From: Crateriforma conspicua
Lineage (GTDB): Bacteria; Planctomycetota; Planctomycetia; Pirellulales; Pirellulaceae
Length of the DNA stretch: 64,000 bases
Direction of reading: 5' to 3'
NCBI RefSeq assembly: GCF_007752935.1
Contig: NZ_CP036319.1
Span: forward strand, 744,001 to 808,000
Shown here piece after piece: positions 1-15,000 of the stretch; within the stretch, counting starts at the first letter, position 1; every line of letters starts with the position of its first letter. The notes under the pieces were generated by a model. That model was given only the letters and a program-made list of their open reading frames with translations. It made no database searches and was not told the DNA's origin. A program made the position numbers and the translations under genes.

Positions 1-3000
1 CGTCGTCGCTGGCGTTGAACGTCAGTTGATAATTGCCACTGGAATCAAAGTCGGGCGTCCACGTGAATAGCTGACGGTCCAGGTCATACGTGGCACCGTC
101 AGGAAGTACGTCATGGGTGTAGGTCAGCTCGGGCAAGAAAGCTTCGAAGTCGACGAAGAAGTCTTCACTGACAGACGTGGGGTTCACGGGAGCGACGGGG
201 AACTCGGGATCAAACGCCGCGATGCGTAGTGTGATCGTTTGACCTTCGAAGATCTCGAATTCACCCAACTCGGGGAACTGAACGGGACCATTGATGTTGT
301 TGACGGTCAATGTTGTGGAGACTTGTGAGACGGCGGTTCCGTCGTCTGCCAAAAAGGTCAACTCAAACACGCCGTGCTGATCGAATCCTGGTGTCCATTC
401 AAAGATGCCCGTGTTGGGGTCGAGGAACGCGCCAGGCGGAAGTACAGCCGACCGATAGGTGAGCGTGTCTCCATCCTCATCTTCACCGAATACGGTGAAC
501 GCGATTGAATCACCTTCGTTGATCGTGCGGTCGGCGATTGGTGCAATCGTTGGGGCAACGTTGTTGTTGGCGACCACGATGTCGAACGTCACACTCGTTT
601 CGACAAAGCCATCGCTGACGATCAGCTTGACGTCCTTGTATTCACCGGCCTGATCTCCACCAGGACGCCAACGCAGCGCTTGTCCGATGTGATCAAAGAC
701 AGCACCCGGTGGCAAAGCGTCCGCGAAGTAGAACAGATCGTCTCCGTCGGGATCGAAGGCCGACACCGGGACCTCGATTAAGTCACCCTCGACTGCAAAT
801 ACATCACTAATCGGGGCAAGCGTGGGGGCACGGTTGGCTCCACTGACATCGACTGTCCAGGTCTGACGCTCGAACGCGCCCCGGGCATCGTAGGCACGGA
901 CTTCGAACGACTCACGAGGCTCGGATCCACGACCGGGTGTCCAGCTGACTGCACCGGTATTCGGATCGATGAATGCACCCTCGGGCGCATCGGCGAGTAC
1001 ATAGGTGATGCGGTTTCCATCGGGATCGTCTGCGACGGCGGTGTAACTGTATTCGCCTTCTGCGGTCGCCGCGACGACGGGGGTGCTGGTGAATGACGGG
1101 AGTTGGTTTGGCGGTAGCGTCGCCAAAACACGTGGGTTGAAATTCAAATCCAGCAAGTTTGGATTGGCGATGGTGATCGTTTGCGGGGCCGATGCGGTAC
1201 CTGCGGCCAAGGTTGTACCATCGGCGAAAACTTGGAATCCGTCTTCGCTGGCCGGCGCACCGTTGTTGCCGAAGAAGACAACGCTTTCGTCACCGAGTTG
1301 ATCGAAGGTGACGTTGATGGGGCCGGCAAGATCAAAGTCCGATGTGTTGGCAATGATGACATCGAACAGCAATGTCCCGTCGGCTCGATTGACTCGAGTG
1401 TTGGAGTAAGACACACCCGTCGAAACCGAGACATCTTCGAACACGCGGAACGTTGTCGTGAAGCCTTCGCCACCAATCGGAATGCCTTGTTCGGATTCGA
1501 CCGTTGGCGATACGAACAACTCGTATTCCGCCGGCGCCAACGATTCGAACAACAGTTCGCTGGTGCGTGACGTGGCATCGTAGCGCACGGCACCCAAGGT
1601 CACGTCTTGCCCGGTGTCGCGGTTGGTGATCCGATAGTTGGCCGGTCGTGTCGCGCTGCCGTTGGCTTGTGTGCTTTGCGCGTTCAGGCCGACATCGAAC
1701 AGTAACTGCGCACGATTCTGGCCATCGGCGATGATGGTTTCGATGACGCGCGGTGCGGCGACGGTAAAGAAGACGTCAATCTGTTCGCCTTGGGTGGCGA
1801 CAAAGCGGCCATCGGGCAGTACTTCGAGACCTTCGACTCTGCCTGATCCACTGGATGCGAGCACCGTTTGGCGAAGCGAGAGTGGATCGACGACGGTAAT
1901 TCGGCCGCTGCCTTCGTGGCCCACCAGCAAGGCACCGGCCAGGAGAGAATCAGGGGCGCCGATGGCCAGCGATTCGGCGCCGTCATCCAGCGTCGCGATG
2001 GTTTCGGTCCGTCCGCGAAAATCGAATCGAACGACCGATGCACCGCCCTGCGCCGTCGTTGTCGGCCATGTCGTGCCGTACAAAATACCGTCGGCGTCGA
2101 CCGCGATGGCATCGACTCGCTGACGGGAGAATGCGGTGAAGGTCCGCTGTGCCGTGTCGAACCTTTGGACGCCGGACACGGTGGCGACATAGATTGCGTT
2201 TTCATTTGGAATCGCGGCGAGTCCGAGCGAGACCCCGTCGCCGAACGAACCGAGGATGGCTCCGCTGGTCGGGTCAAGTTGAAGCAGGCCTTGGCCGCCG
2301 GAGCTTGCCCACAGTTGGCCCGCCGAATCGAACACCATCTCGTAGATCGGTGAATCGAGCTGACCCAAAAGCATCGGATCCGATTCGGTTGTGATTCGAT
2401 AAAGCTCGTTTCGCCCTGCTCCACCGGAAACAAACAGGCTGCCATCGGGGGCGACGGTCATCGCCAGTGCACCAATGCTTGCACCGGAGTTTCCCGGGAT
2501 CACGGCCAATCGCTCCGCGGCGTACGGACGGATGACCCGAGCGAACTCACTAGGACTGGACGCACTGGTCCGGGCCGGGATTCCGAACGCGGCTTCGTCA
2601 AAGAACCGATCGGCGACCGTCCGATCGGCGGCCGGTTGTGCATCAGGAATCACCACCGGCTGAACGACCGCGACCGGTGGTGAACCGCCCAAATTGATTT
2701 CCGGGACCAGGCGCGGGACGCGGATTCCGTCGGCGACCGACTCGACGTTACCGGCCGCATCGATCGCACGCACCAGAAATACAGGTGTCTGTCCCGGGTT
2801 TGCTTGGTAAACGAACGAAGTTTCGCCCGTGCGGTACAAGACACTGCGATATCGGTTGCCTCCGTCAAAGGAGACCAAAAGCGAGTACGCGGCGACGCCA
2901 CTTCCGCCTTCGTCGTCTTCGGCTGACCACGTGATCTCGTATCGGTTGTTGCCCAGCGGAGTGGTCGTCCACTGGCTGGTCGGTGCGGCTGCATCAAGCG

Positions 3001-6000
3001 TCGCCGATGTCACAACGCTATCGATGGATTCGCCGCCATCGATCAGGACGCGTGCGGTGATTTCGATCAGGTCACCCGTGGTCAACTGACCATCGGTACC
3101 GAATGCCGCGACGTTGTCCGCGTTGACGAAGAACTCTGCGGAGACTGTTTCGCCGGGCTGCAGCAGACCGACCGATGAATCCACCGGAGGCAAGCCATCG
3201 CGGGGGTCAACGGCACGAAGCAGGTAGGACGCGACGCGGGTATTGGCGTCCACACCGGCCGTGATCTGCAGGACGTAACCTTCTTCTTCAAACAGGGCAA
3301 ACTCACCGACGAAGTTGGGACGTCCAGGTGGCAAACTGATCGTGCGGTCACCCAGTTGGATATTGCCCAACACAAACGACCGTTCATCAAGTGTGTCGTC
3401 CAGCGGGATCACCAGACGGACTTCGCGAGCCGGAATGTTGGCGGCATCGTCGTAAGTGACGCCGACGCTGTACGGCAGTGGCGTTGCAATGGGGACAAAG
3501 TTCTCTTCGCCGACGCCGGTAGGACCGGTGATGGAAACGGAATCGCCGAGGTTGGCGCCTAGATCGTCGATATCAAAGACGATGTCTTCGACCGTTTCAA
3601 ACACTTCGAACAACGGTGGCGGTCCGGCACGCAGTTCAAAGGTGACGAACGACGTTGGGTTGGATGCACCCATGTCGTAGTCGGCAAAGTCAGGGATGTT
3701 CCCACCGGAGGTAACATCGGGAGTGTGACCGGCGTACTGCTTGAGTGTTTCGATCAGTTGGCTGAGTCGTGCTTCGGTTTGCACCAGCGTTTGCGTCGGA
3801 TCATCGATGATCCCCGAGCCGGTTTCTCCGCCAAGCAGGCCACCGACAAGACTGAAGAACAGGTTGATGTTTTCGGCGCGCGCGTCGGCGGTCGGCGCGA
3901 CGTCTTCGGGCCGAAGCAAGCCGCTTTCGACAAGCGATTCGAGAAACAACGTGCCGAATGCGTCCTGGTCTCCCGCGATGGAAATCAGGCTAGGCTCAGC
4001 GTCGGCATCAGCAAGAATCGCTTGGCGAAGTTGTTCGGCTTCGTCTCGTTGGAAATCCAGGTATTCCGCCGTGGTCATTGGTGTTGCCGCGGCGGCGACG
4101 TAGAAGTCAAAGGCCAGGTCGTCGAGATCAAACGGCGATAGGTTCTTCAGGAAGTCGGGATCTTCCTCCAGCTTGGCTCGCAGACCCGGATAAATCGTCA
4201 CGGCACTGCCGATCTCGGTCACGCCGCCGGCGGGCAGATCAATTGCGACCCCGCGCGCGGTCAACACGCCATCCAAATTCAGCTCAGGTTCGATGTTGGC
4301 GAAATCAAAAGTGCTGACCGAATCGAACAGCGGTGCGACGGTTGCTTCGTCACCGCGAAGCCCCGCATCGAACGTCAATGCTGGCCCCGGTATCAGTTCC
4401 GGTTTTCGGTTTTTGATGTTGGGGAAAGCGAGTTCAAAGACGGTATAAGGCGTGTCGATGTTGGAAAGGCTTTGAACCGCCAACGCGTAGGCACCGGTTG
4501 CACCTAGATCAATCTGACTCGGTCCCGCGAGGCCAGCGTTTGACAATAGGGCATCAGCCGACTCGACTTGAAATCTGTACGGATCAATGGCGACGCGCCC
4601 ATCGGGATGTAGGACTTGCACGTCATACAGTCCATGCGGTGCGTCACGCAGATCGAATACGGCGACGATTTGTGTTGCGTCGATACGCTCAACCGAGACC
4701 GGTGCGAACTCGGCGATCGTCGGACGAACCAGACGGACAGCGGCTTGCTCGGGGAACTCCGCCCCTTTGATGGTGACGGTTACGTATCGATCGTCGCCGC
4801 CCGCGTCCGGGGTGATGCCAGTGATCCCGAACGGCAGTCGTGTGGCGCTGAGCTGAACGGGGTATTCGGCACGTTGGTTGACGTCAAAGCCTTCGTCGCC
4901 GGGGTCTTCGGTTCTCAAGCCCGCTCGTGCGAGCACGAAGTACCGACCGCCCAGTGTTTCGGGGATGATCAGCGACTGATCGGGACGAAGGTATCCTTCG
5001 TAGGCGGCATCAAAGTCGAACGGAGTCGGCAGACGTTCGTAGGCGACGTAAAGCTCGTGGGATCCTTTGTCTTCTAAGGAATCGAGATCGATGCGGATCG
5101 TTTCGCCGGGATCTGCGTTGAACTCGTAAAGACGTGTCACACCTTGTGCCAGCGTGTCGTCCAGTGGGATATCTTCACGCAACAATGGCACGGTGACGCT
5201 GAGCGTGTCGGCAGAAAACCCCGTGTTGTTGCGGTTGTTTTCGCCTTCGATGACATCATCGAAGATGTCGGTGCGGACGATGATGCGGTAGTCGCTGGGC
5301 AGTGCAAGCGGAATTTCAAAATCGAGTGACGCGGTGTAGGTCTCACCCGGCGCGACCGTGCGTACGACGGGTGGATCGACCGTGCCGATACGCGGATCGC
5401 CCAAATCCCAGACGGAATCAGACGACAAGTAGACCGCGTCGCCGAACCGGGCGCGTGCCGGTTCATCACCACGGTTCTGTACCGTCCACGAAACTGTCGC
5501 GATGTCACCCACCGTTGCCGCGGTCGGCGCTGTGATGTCGATGACTTGCAGGTCACTCGGCGGCGGGACCTCGATGATCATAGGCACGTCGGAGACCTGA
5601 ATGTTGTCTTCTTCGTTGGACTCGATGACCTCGCCGTTGGGCCGAATGCCCGGACGTGTCGGGATGTCCGTCGCCACGATGACGTAATAGTCGCCCACCA
5701 AACCACGCGGCAAACGGACCGTTCGATCGAAGGTCAGCGTTTCACCGGCCGCCATGGTCGCTTCACGTCGGATCTGAGTGACGTAGTGATCGCTGCTGAC
5801 GTCCAGCAAGCGGTCACGCGAGAGGTAGACCCGATCAAAGAATGGGACTTGCGATTCGGGGATTACGCCGCCGTCGTTGCTGGTCGTGTAGCTGAACGTG
5901 AACTCATCACCAACGTTGACTCTTTCCTGGGATGTCACGCGGTCGATTGTCAATTCAGGCGTCGGCACGAACTGAACGTCAAGCGAGGCCATCGCTTGGT

Positions 6001-9000
6001 TGTCACCTTCATCCGCAAACTCAAGGACTTGATCGACGATGGCGATCGTTCGTGCGTAGCCTGATGCCTGGGGATACGGCAGTGTGTAGGACTGAGGGCC
6101 GGAGAAAACCGTGTCCGTTTGGGCGATGACAAAGAACGGGCCCCCGATGTTGTCGGCCAAGCGAACTTGCAATTCGACATCGTAGGATTCGCCAATGCCC
6201 AGTGTTCCCAAGTGTTTCTGTGACCCCAGCACAAAGTCGTAGGAATCCGTCGCCGTGTCAGTGGACAGAAACAGCCGATCCGTCCATGAGTCGACTCGGG
6301 TGGCTCGCGTGCCTTCGTTGGTGACCTTGAACGAGACATCAAAGACCGATCCCGAATCCGGATCGGTGGGGACGGCCGAAAGATCACTGATGACCAGGTT
6401 GGCTTCCGCATACGTGATGTCGATGACGTTGGACCGAGCCATGTTGTTGGCTCGCATGCCGTCTTCATAGACTCGCGTTTGAAAGTACCCGGGCCAATTG
6501 GGAAACGCACTGTTGCCCCAGCCGCCGGCGACACTCGGCACGCCGCGGCGGACATTGATGTTCACAAACACGTGCGCGTACCATTCGCCTTCGCTGCCCG
6601 GCGGTGTCGCGACGGTCATCTTGTCGTTGTAGGTGCCGCCGGCCTCGATGGGCTCGTTCAGTACCGCCGTCTTCTGTCCGATGTAGACCGCTCGACTGGC
6701 GTCAAAGACCTGATCCTTGCTCAGGAACACATGTTGTTGAAAGTTCGTCGTGTCGTCGGCGGTCGCAAAGTCACCGATGTTCTCCACCGTCCAGCGAACC
6801 AGAAACTGCTCTCCCGAATCGTTTGCCGGATCCGCAACAACGTCCGTGACCGCCAGGTCGGCCGGGACGTCGGTGATGACACTCTCGGCTGCCCCGACGT
6901 TGTTGTTGGTGAAGGGACCTTCGTAGACCGTCGTCAGCGTTCCCGCACTGCCGGCAAGGATGCTGGTCAGCTCACTTCGCGAAAACTGTTTCAGATCACT
7001 GACATTGATTTCGCCGATCGGTTTTCCGGTGGCTTCTTCAATACGCGACAAGACGCCTTTGACTTCGTCCAGAAACTTCTGTTCTTCCGTCAACGCGATC
7101 CTCGGATCAACGTTGGTGCGGACCAGGATGTGCGACCCTTCGGCAGTGGGCGGCAATGTGAATTCGGCCGTTGTTTCGTAGGACTGGCCGATCTGCAGCA
7201 CGCCGTTATGCGGCACGGCAAAGACGAGCTGGTCGCTGGAATCCCACACGTTGTCGTCGCTGACATAGATCGCGTCCGCCCAGGCGTCGCGGTCGGTTGC
7301 CGCGGTACCGTTGTTGGTGACTTCCCAAGTGACGGTGTATTTGGAATCGCCCTGCCCCGTCGCGTCGGCTTCGACGTTGGTGACTTGAAGATCCGCCGGT
7401 GGGGTCAGCAGAACATTGATGGGTGTGCTGCCATAATTACTGCCGTCGAAGTCATTGGGGGCATCGGGATTGATGTTCGATTCGAAAGCGGATTCGTAAA
7501 CGCTGCCGTATCCGTCGGCATACACGGTTAAGAAATACTGACCGGTCAAGCCGACCGGTATGTTGACCGTGGCTTCCGCTTCGTAACCTTCGCCGACGTC
7601 CAGAACGCCGTTATGCCGATAGGTGCCGACCAGCCGGTCGCCTCGCGCCGGTATCGGTCCATCCTTGCCCAACGTCAGCCAAATCTGGTCGGTCCAACTG
7701 CCTGGATCGGTCACACCGGCGCCGCGGTTCTCGACGCTGTAACGCATGGTGAACGATGAATCATCAAACGTGTCGCCGGGACCCGTGATGGATGTCACCA
7801 CCAAGTCCGGTGGAGGCACCGGGTTGGCGTCAATCGCGATGGCGGACGCACCAAAGTTGTTGCCTTCGAAGGGAAACTCATCGACTTGGTTTGCGCGGTC
7901 CGTTTGAACCAGAACAAACCAGTTGCCCGGAGCGTTTCGGGGAATCAAGAACGATGCGGTGGTGCGGTATTCGCTGACGTTGCCGGATTCACTTCCGATG
8001 TGAGCCAGCGCCGAACCATTGTCCAGTTCACCCAGCAGGATGCCGCTGGTGATGTTGTTGGCCGACGACGAAAGCCAAACGCGGTCCTTCCACCTCGAAC
8101 CGGCGGACGGCGTGTCCGCGGTGCCAACGTTTGAGACCGTAAATGCGACATCCAGAATGGTTCCCGCCGTGATCACCTCCGGCGCGGTGACATCGGTCAC
8201 TCGCAAGTCTGGGCGGGCGCGAAGATTGATCTGCAGAGTGTCGGAAAACGTGATGTTGTCCAGTTCACCGTCGCCCGATTCGATAACTTCGCCGGCGTCA
8301 TCGGTCTGAACGAAGAAACGAAACAGCCCACTGGTGCGGGGAAGCGTGACGATTTCCGTTCTGGTAATCGTCTGCCCCGCCGCAAGTGTTTGATCGTTGG
8401 TGAAGCGACCGTAATTGATCACCTCGTTGCCGTCGGTCGACTGCAAATACAACCGATCCCGCCAGCCGGATTCGGTTTCTTCGGGGCCGTTGTTGCGGAC
8501 CGTCCACGTGACTTCGACTCGCGTGCCGTCGTCCACTTCCGTCAAGCCGCCCAGGCTGACTTCTGCGACTCGCAGGTTCACGTCGGCCGGTGGGATGAAC
8601 TCCACATCGATCGGCTGGCTGATCCCTTGGTTGCCGCCCAGTGCATCGTTGGTGTTGTAAAGAAACTCATCGGGGCCGCCCGTCCGAACGACGATGTAGT
8701 GCCGTCCGTCCAGGGAGCGAGGCAGAACGAACGTGTCCGTCCGCGTGTAAGCACCGTCGACCGAAAGTGCACCACCGTGAACGCTGCTGCCAAGCAATCG
8801 CAGTCCGCTGACACCGGTCGGGTCATCGGTCACATAGACGTAATCGGTCCACGAGGTTCGGTCAGTCGTCGCGATACCGCGGTTGGCGACCGTCCAACTG
8901 ATTTCCAGCGGTTGACCGGACTGTGGCGTGCCGTTGCTGGCGACATCCTCCACACGCAGGTCGCTATAGGGCTTCGTGGTGACATCGACCGGATGAACCG

Positions 9001-12000
9001 GAGATCCGACGTTCGATGCTCCGCCGGTCGTCTCATAGACGACGTCGTTCAGGTCGGTCTGGACAAACAGGGTAAAGCGACCGCGCAGCGCGTTGGGCAG
9101 TTGGAAGATTTCCGTACGCTCGTAGGTGGCGTCAACGGGGACAAATCCGTTGTGTTGGAAATCACCCAGGATGATGTCGTCCGCATCGCCAAGGATGTCG
9201 TCTCGTGAAAGCACAACGCGATCGGTCCAGTTGTCCACCCGGCCCGGTCCCTCTCCGACATTTTGTACGGTCCACGATACCGTCAGATCCACCGGGTCGC
9301 CAATGATGATCTCCGGTGCAGAGACTTGTGTGACCGTCAGATCGGCGTAGGGAAAGAGTGCGATGTCGACCGAATCACTGACGTAATCGGAAGGTGATTC
9401 GCCGTCTCCTTCATTGACCTGATTGCCGGCGTCCGGTTGGACGATGATGAAGTATCCGCCGGAGATTTCATCTGGAAGGGTGACGTCAAGCGTCTGGGTG
9501 GTGGATGCATTAACATCCAGGCTTGAGTTGGCGGTCACTTCCCCCAGCAAAACGTCGTCGCCGGACAGCACGTTGTCGGTGGACAAGTAGACGCGGTCCG
9601 TCCAGGCGGACCCGGCAGTCGCATCGCCATCATTCCGTGTCGTCCACGAGATGCTGTAGGACTCGCCGGATGTCGGCGTGGTATTTGGGTCCGGCGTGAT
9701 CGCTGTCACGACCAGGTCGGGCAGCGGTGTTGGTGTCAGACTGATCGTGGTCGACGAGATGGAAAAGTTGTTGTCTTCCGCGGTCGGTTCGTCGACACGA
9801 TTCGTCGCGTCGGTTTGGATGACAACGTAGTAGTCGCCGGGGGTGACGGAAGCAGGGACCACCAGCGATGACGGCATCGTGTACGACGCATTCGAGTCCA
9901 GGGCCCCCGTGTGGGTCACGTTGCCAATAAAGATGTCACCGCCGATGGCGGAATCGGAAGAAAGAAAGACGCGGTCAGTCCAAGAATCGACCACCGTTCT
10001 TGCCGTTCCATCATTGCGGACGCGATAGTTCAGGCCAAAGGAATCGCCGATAAAGCCGCTGGGGTCGACGGTGATCGCATCAACGATCAAATCAGCTGGT
10101 GGGGGTGCCGCCGCCACGTTGATCGGCTTGACCGCAGAATTGTTCGCGTTGGTCGCCTCGAACAGTTGATCGCGGAAATCCGTGCGAACGATCAGGAAGT
10201 GATCGCCTTCCAGACCAAACGGCACCGTCACTTGTGCCGTCGCGGTGTACGTGCTTCCTGTGGCCAAAGTCTCGTTGCGAATGACGTCGGCAAGAAAACG
10301 ATCGTCACCATTGCCAAAGATTTCGTCGGATGAAAGGACCAGTCGGTCGGTCCACGGATGCACCGCATCCGCACTGTCGGTGTTCTCCACCGTCCAGGAC
10401 ACTGTGATCAATTCGCCGTTGTCTGCTGTCTCCGGTGCGACGATTGGATCGTCGACGAATTCCAAGTCGGGGACTTGGAAGCTAACCGTTGCGACGAAAC
10501 GGTCTTCTTCGATTTCGCCGAAGATTCCGTCGCCGTCGGTATCCATCGCGTTGCCGGTCGGGTCGCTGATGTTTGGACCGATCGTGAACGTGTAGTCGCC
10601 CACGGTGGATTGAGTCGGGAACGATACGCGAACCCTTTTCGTGTCCATGCCGACGACTTGGCTGACGTTGACGACGCCGCCTGGTGTGATCAAAGAAACA
10701 TCGTCCGGTGTGAACGTGGTCAGGTCAATTTCTTCGTTGAACGTGACATCGATGAAAAAGTATGGCTTCGAGACGAAGTCGGGGGTATAGCCGACGATGA
10801 TCGGTCCGCCGGAGTCAACCGTGAAAGTGCTGGTGAAGATGTCGTCTGGGTCTTCACCGACTTGGCCGTCAAAATCCAGGTCCATCGCGGTGCCAGCGGT
10901 ATCCAAAAGATTCGGACCGATCTCGATCGTGTAGTCGCCCGCAGTCGTGATTGCTGGGAACACGAGTTCGTATCGAAGTGGGGCGATTCGGTTGAAGGAT
11001 GACAACGTCACCGCACCGTCCGGACCAACGAGTCGGATGTTTTGGTCGTCCAGCGTTGCTTCGTCGATCGCTTCGCTAAAGGCGACTTCGAGCGTCGTCA
11101 AAGGTGCGGAAACGATGCCGGTTGGCATGAAATCGGTTATGAATGGACCGGCGTTGGCAACGAATAGTTCTGACTCGTACCGGTCATCAATCTCACCAGC
11201 GATCGCGTCGCCATCGCTGTCCATGGCGGTGCCGCCCAGGTCAAGGATTCCTGGACCGATGATGATGTCATAGCGGCCATCGGCGGTGGCTCGCTCGGTG
11301 TTGACTCGGTAAACCGTTTCGCTGATCCGCTCGATCGACGTCGCGCCCACCACTCCGGCAGGGCCCTCGATACGAACATCGTTCGTCGAAAAGCTGCCTT
11401 GGTCGACGGGCACGTTGAACGTGATTTCGAAGGACTCCAGGCCGCCGAGGACATTGCCTGTAGGATTCTGTCCGACAACCCGCAGGGGCTTTCGTTCGAC
11501 GGTGAAGGTGCCCAGGTATAGATCGCCTTGCTCACCACCGACGCCATTGGCGTCTTGATCGTGAACGTTGCCAGACAAGTCTCGCGCGACCGGCTGGACT
11601 TCGATTTCATACAGTCCATCGAAGGGTTGCGGTGGAACGATGATCCGGAAGGATGTGTTGGTATCGTCAACCGGTTCGATGCCAAGCGTTGGAACGTCAT
11701 CTTTAAATTCGGTATCACCGACCAGTTGAAAGTCGCTGTCGAACGCTGTTTTGGTTCCCTGAGCGGCTGACAGTTCAAATCCATTGCCACCGGTTAGCTC
11801 GAAGAAAACAAACCGGATCGGATAATCACCGGCGGCCGAAAAATCGAAGGTTGCAAGATCGGTTGCAAAGCCTCGCCCGGTTGTGAACTCTGCGCTGAAG
11901 TCAGCGATTTCCAGTCGGTATCCATCGTCAGAGCCGATCGCAAAAGTCCAAGGTCCTGGACTGGGGATGCTGATCGTTCCTGTGGCTTCAAAGGCGAGAT

Positions 12001-15000
12001 AGTCGCCCGGGCCGGAAGCCTCAAGCGGGTTTGTGAAATCATCACCAAAGTTGGCTCCCGACGGTCCATAATTGATCCAAGGTCGTGTCTCAACAACTTC
12101 TTCGCTACGCAGGTTCTCGTCGGCAAGCACCGCGAGCGCCCCGGTAAGGTCGTTGAAGGGATCGATGGCACGAGCGGCTCGCACCGCAAAACCACCATCG
12201 ACACGCACTGGAGTGAAAACGTCACGAGCTGCACGTGTCGATGGACTGATGAGCGTGACGTCATCTGTGGTCAGCGAACTGGGATCGATCGGTTCGTTGA
12301 ATTCGATCACAACGTTTTGCAGCACCGACGAGATCGTCGTGGCAGGTGTTTGTGAAACGATCTGCGGACCGGCCTTATCAACCGTGAAGACGCCGACGAA
12401 TACATCTTCGACGGATTCACCAAAAGTCCCGTCTTGATCCTGATCCATCGGAGTTCCCGCCGGACCAAGAATGTTTGGCCCGACCGAGAGCGTGTACGCA
12501 CCGGCGTTGGGGATCGATTCGCTAAGTGTCAGCTCGACGACTCGGTCACCCAGTAACATGACGGACGCGATCGACGTGGATGACGGGCCACTGAGTGCAA
12601 AGTCATCCAGCGAAATCGAATCAGCCAAGACCGGTTGATCAAACCGGACGATCAAACGATCCGCAGTGTCACCGATGATGCGCTGAAAGCTTTCGACCGC
12701 ACTTCCTAAAGATCTCGGAGGAATCGAGAGAAAACCGTCGTAGTTGACGTAGTCGCTGACCCTTGACCCGAACGAGTTTTCGTTCACACGTCCGTCAGCC
12801 GCGGAAATGTCGTGGGGACCACCCGGGTGCCCCCAATAATTCTGTGCGAAATTGGCTGCGGCAAAATCCGTCCCACCATGTACGACCGCCGCTTCGCTCT
12901 GCCCGACGAAGCTACTGTTCTGGACCGATGCGGTTGATCCACTTGCGACCGAAAAGCCCCTTGCCCCACCAAAAATGTCCATGTCGGTTGCCGACACGAC
13001 TGAGCTTCCGAAGACGTTGACGCCGTATTGACCAATGCCAAGCAAGCGGATGTCATCGAGGGTCGCATGCCCGCCTCCAACATCGATGGAATCTCCAGTG
13101 CTGGATGAAACAATAACGTTGCCAAGTTGCACCGTGTCATCGGGTACGTTTGACGGGTTGCGGATGTCGACCGCGGCATACCTCGTGTCTCCACCGCCGT
13201 ACCGGACTTCGGCGTGCTCCAATACGGAGCCACTATTCCACAGCGATAGCTCGTACCAGTCGCCCGGCGATGGAGTGGAATCGGTTCCGTCGGCATTGGA
13301 ATCACCACCGACGGTGTCGTCGCGGGTGCTTGTGAAAACGATCGGTTGGTCAGCCGTACCTTCGGCCAGCAGCCGACCACCGCTGGTCCGTATTCTTCCT
13401 AACTGACCAAACTTGACCACGCTGCCCGGGACAATCGTCAGCGTGGCATCATCGGCAATCGTCGTCGTACCAAAGGAATGAACTGGCAAGCCAGAAAAGT
13501 CCCAGGTGCGGTCGGATCGGATCGTTCCGGTGCCAAGCGAAACATGGTCACCACCAAGGTTGCCGCGTGCGGTGACATCGTCGTAGGTGACGTCGGCTGC
13601 AAACGCTTGGGCGATTGCCACGCCTCCGGAATCTTGGACCACCACTCCGGATAGATCGACTTCGCCACTGCTCAGTTGCAAACCGGTTCCGACCGAGTCG
13701 ATGATTTTGAGATCAGACAACTCGATGGGTTCGGTGAGATCCCCGCCGCCGCTGCTGTTTGTGCTGACGGCTCCATAACGGTTGTCACCGCCGCCGTAGC
13801 GGACCTCGGCGTGTTCCAGAACCGATCCGGCATTCCAAAGTGAAAGCTCGTACCAGCTTCCCGGCGCTGGACTCGATTGGTCTCCATCGGCGTTGGAATC
13901 ACCACCGACGCTGTCGTCGGTGGTGCTGGTGAAGACGATCGGCTGATCTTCGGTGCCTTGAGCCAACAGGCGACCGCCAGCGGTTCGAATCCGACCAAAC
14001 TGACCAAACTTGACAACGCTACCCGGAGCGACGGTGAGGGTTGCATTGTCCTCGATCGTTGTCGTGCCAAAGCTATGTACGGGCAGGCCGCCGAAATCCC
14101 AGGTGCGATCTGACCGAATGGTTCCGGTACCCAGAAAAACACGGTCACCGCCCAAGTTGCCACGTGCCGTGACACCGTTGTAGGTGGCGTCAACTGCGAA
14201 GGCTTGGGTAATTGCCACGCCTCCGGAATCTAAAATGACGACCTCGGACAGGCTTGATTCACCGCTACCAAGTTCCAAAGCGGTGCGCTCGGAATCGGAA
14301 ATACGCAAGTTCGACAGGGCCACCGCATCGGTAAAACGACTGGCGTTTGAATCAAAAACGCTGACCGCGCCGTACCGGTTGTCTCCTCCGCCGTATCGGA
14401 CTTCGGCGTGCTCCAGAACGGAGCCACTGTTCCAAAGTGATAGCTCGTACCAATCACCCGGCGATGGAGTGGAATCGGTTCCGTCGGCATTGGAGTCACC
14501 ACCGACGGTGTCGTCGTGGGTGCTTGTGAAAACGATCGGTTGGTCAGCCGTACCTTCGGCCAGCAGCCGACCACCGCTGGTCCGTATTCTTCCTAACTGA
14601 CCAAACTTGACCACGCTGCCCGGGGCAATCGTCAGCGTGGCATCATCGGCAATCGTCGTCGTACCAAAGGAATGAACTGGCAAGCCAGAAAAGTCCCAGG
14701 TGCGGTCGGATCGGATCGTTCCGGTGCCAAGCGAAACATGGTCACCACCAAGGTTGCCGCGTGCGATGACATCGTCGTAGGTGACGTCGGCTGCAAACGC
14801 TTGGGCGATTGCCACGCCTCCGGAATCTTGGACCACCACGCCGGATAGATCGACTTCGCCATTGCTCAGTTGCAAACCGGTTCCGACCGAATCGATGATT
14901 TTGAGATCAGACAACTCGATGGGTTCGGTGAGATCCCCGCCGCCGCTGCTGTTTGTGCTGACGGCTCCGTAACGCGTGTCGCCACCGCCGTAGCGGACCT

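Noticed and set aside
6479-7531. 350-codon plus-strand frame (and 8390-9208, 272 codons)
   Set aside because: Both lie antisense to the giant gene's continuous frame. Their translations are rich in Arg, Val, Gly and Asp without domain pattern, as expected from the antisense of GC-biased codons.
5200-10480. CRISPR array or short tandem repeat array
   Set aside because: The periodicity is about 370-430 bp, lies within an open reading frame and reflects diverged CARDB-like protein modules. No short identical repeats with unique spacers were seen anywhere in the window.
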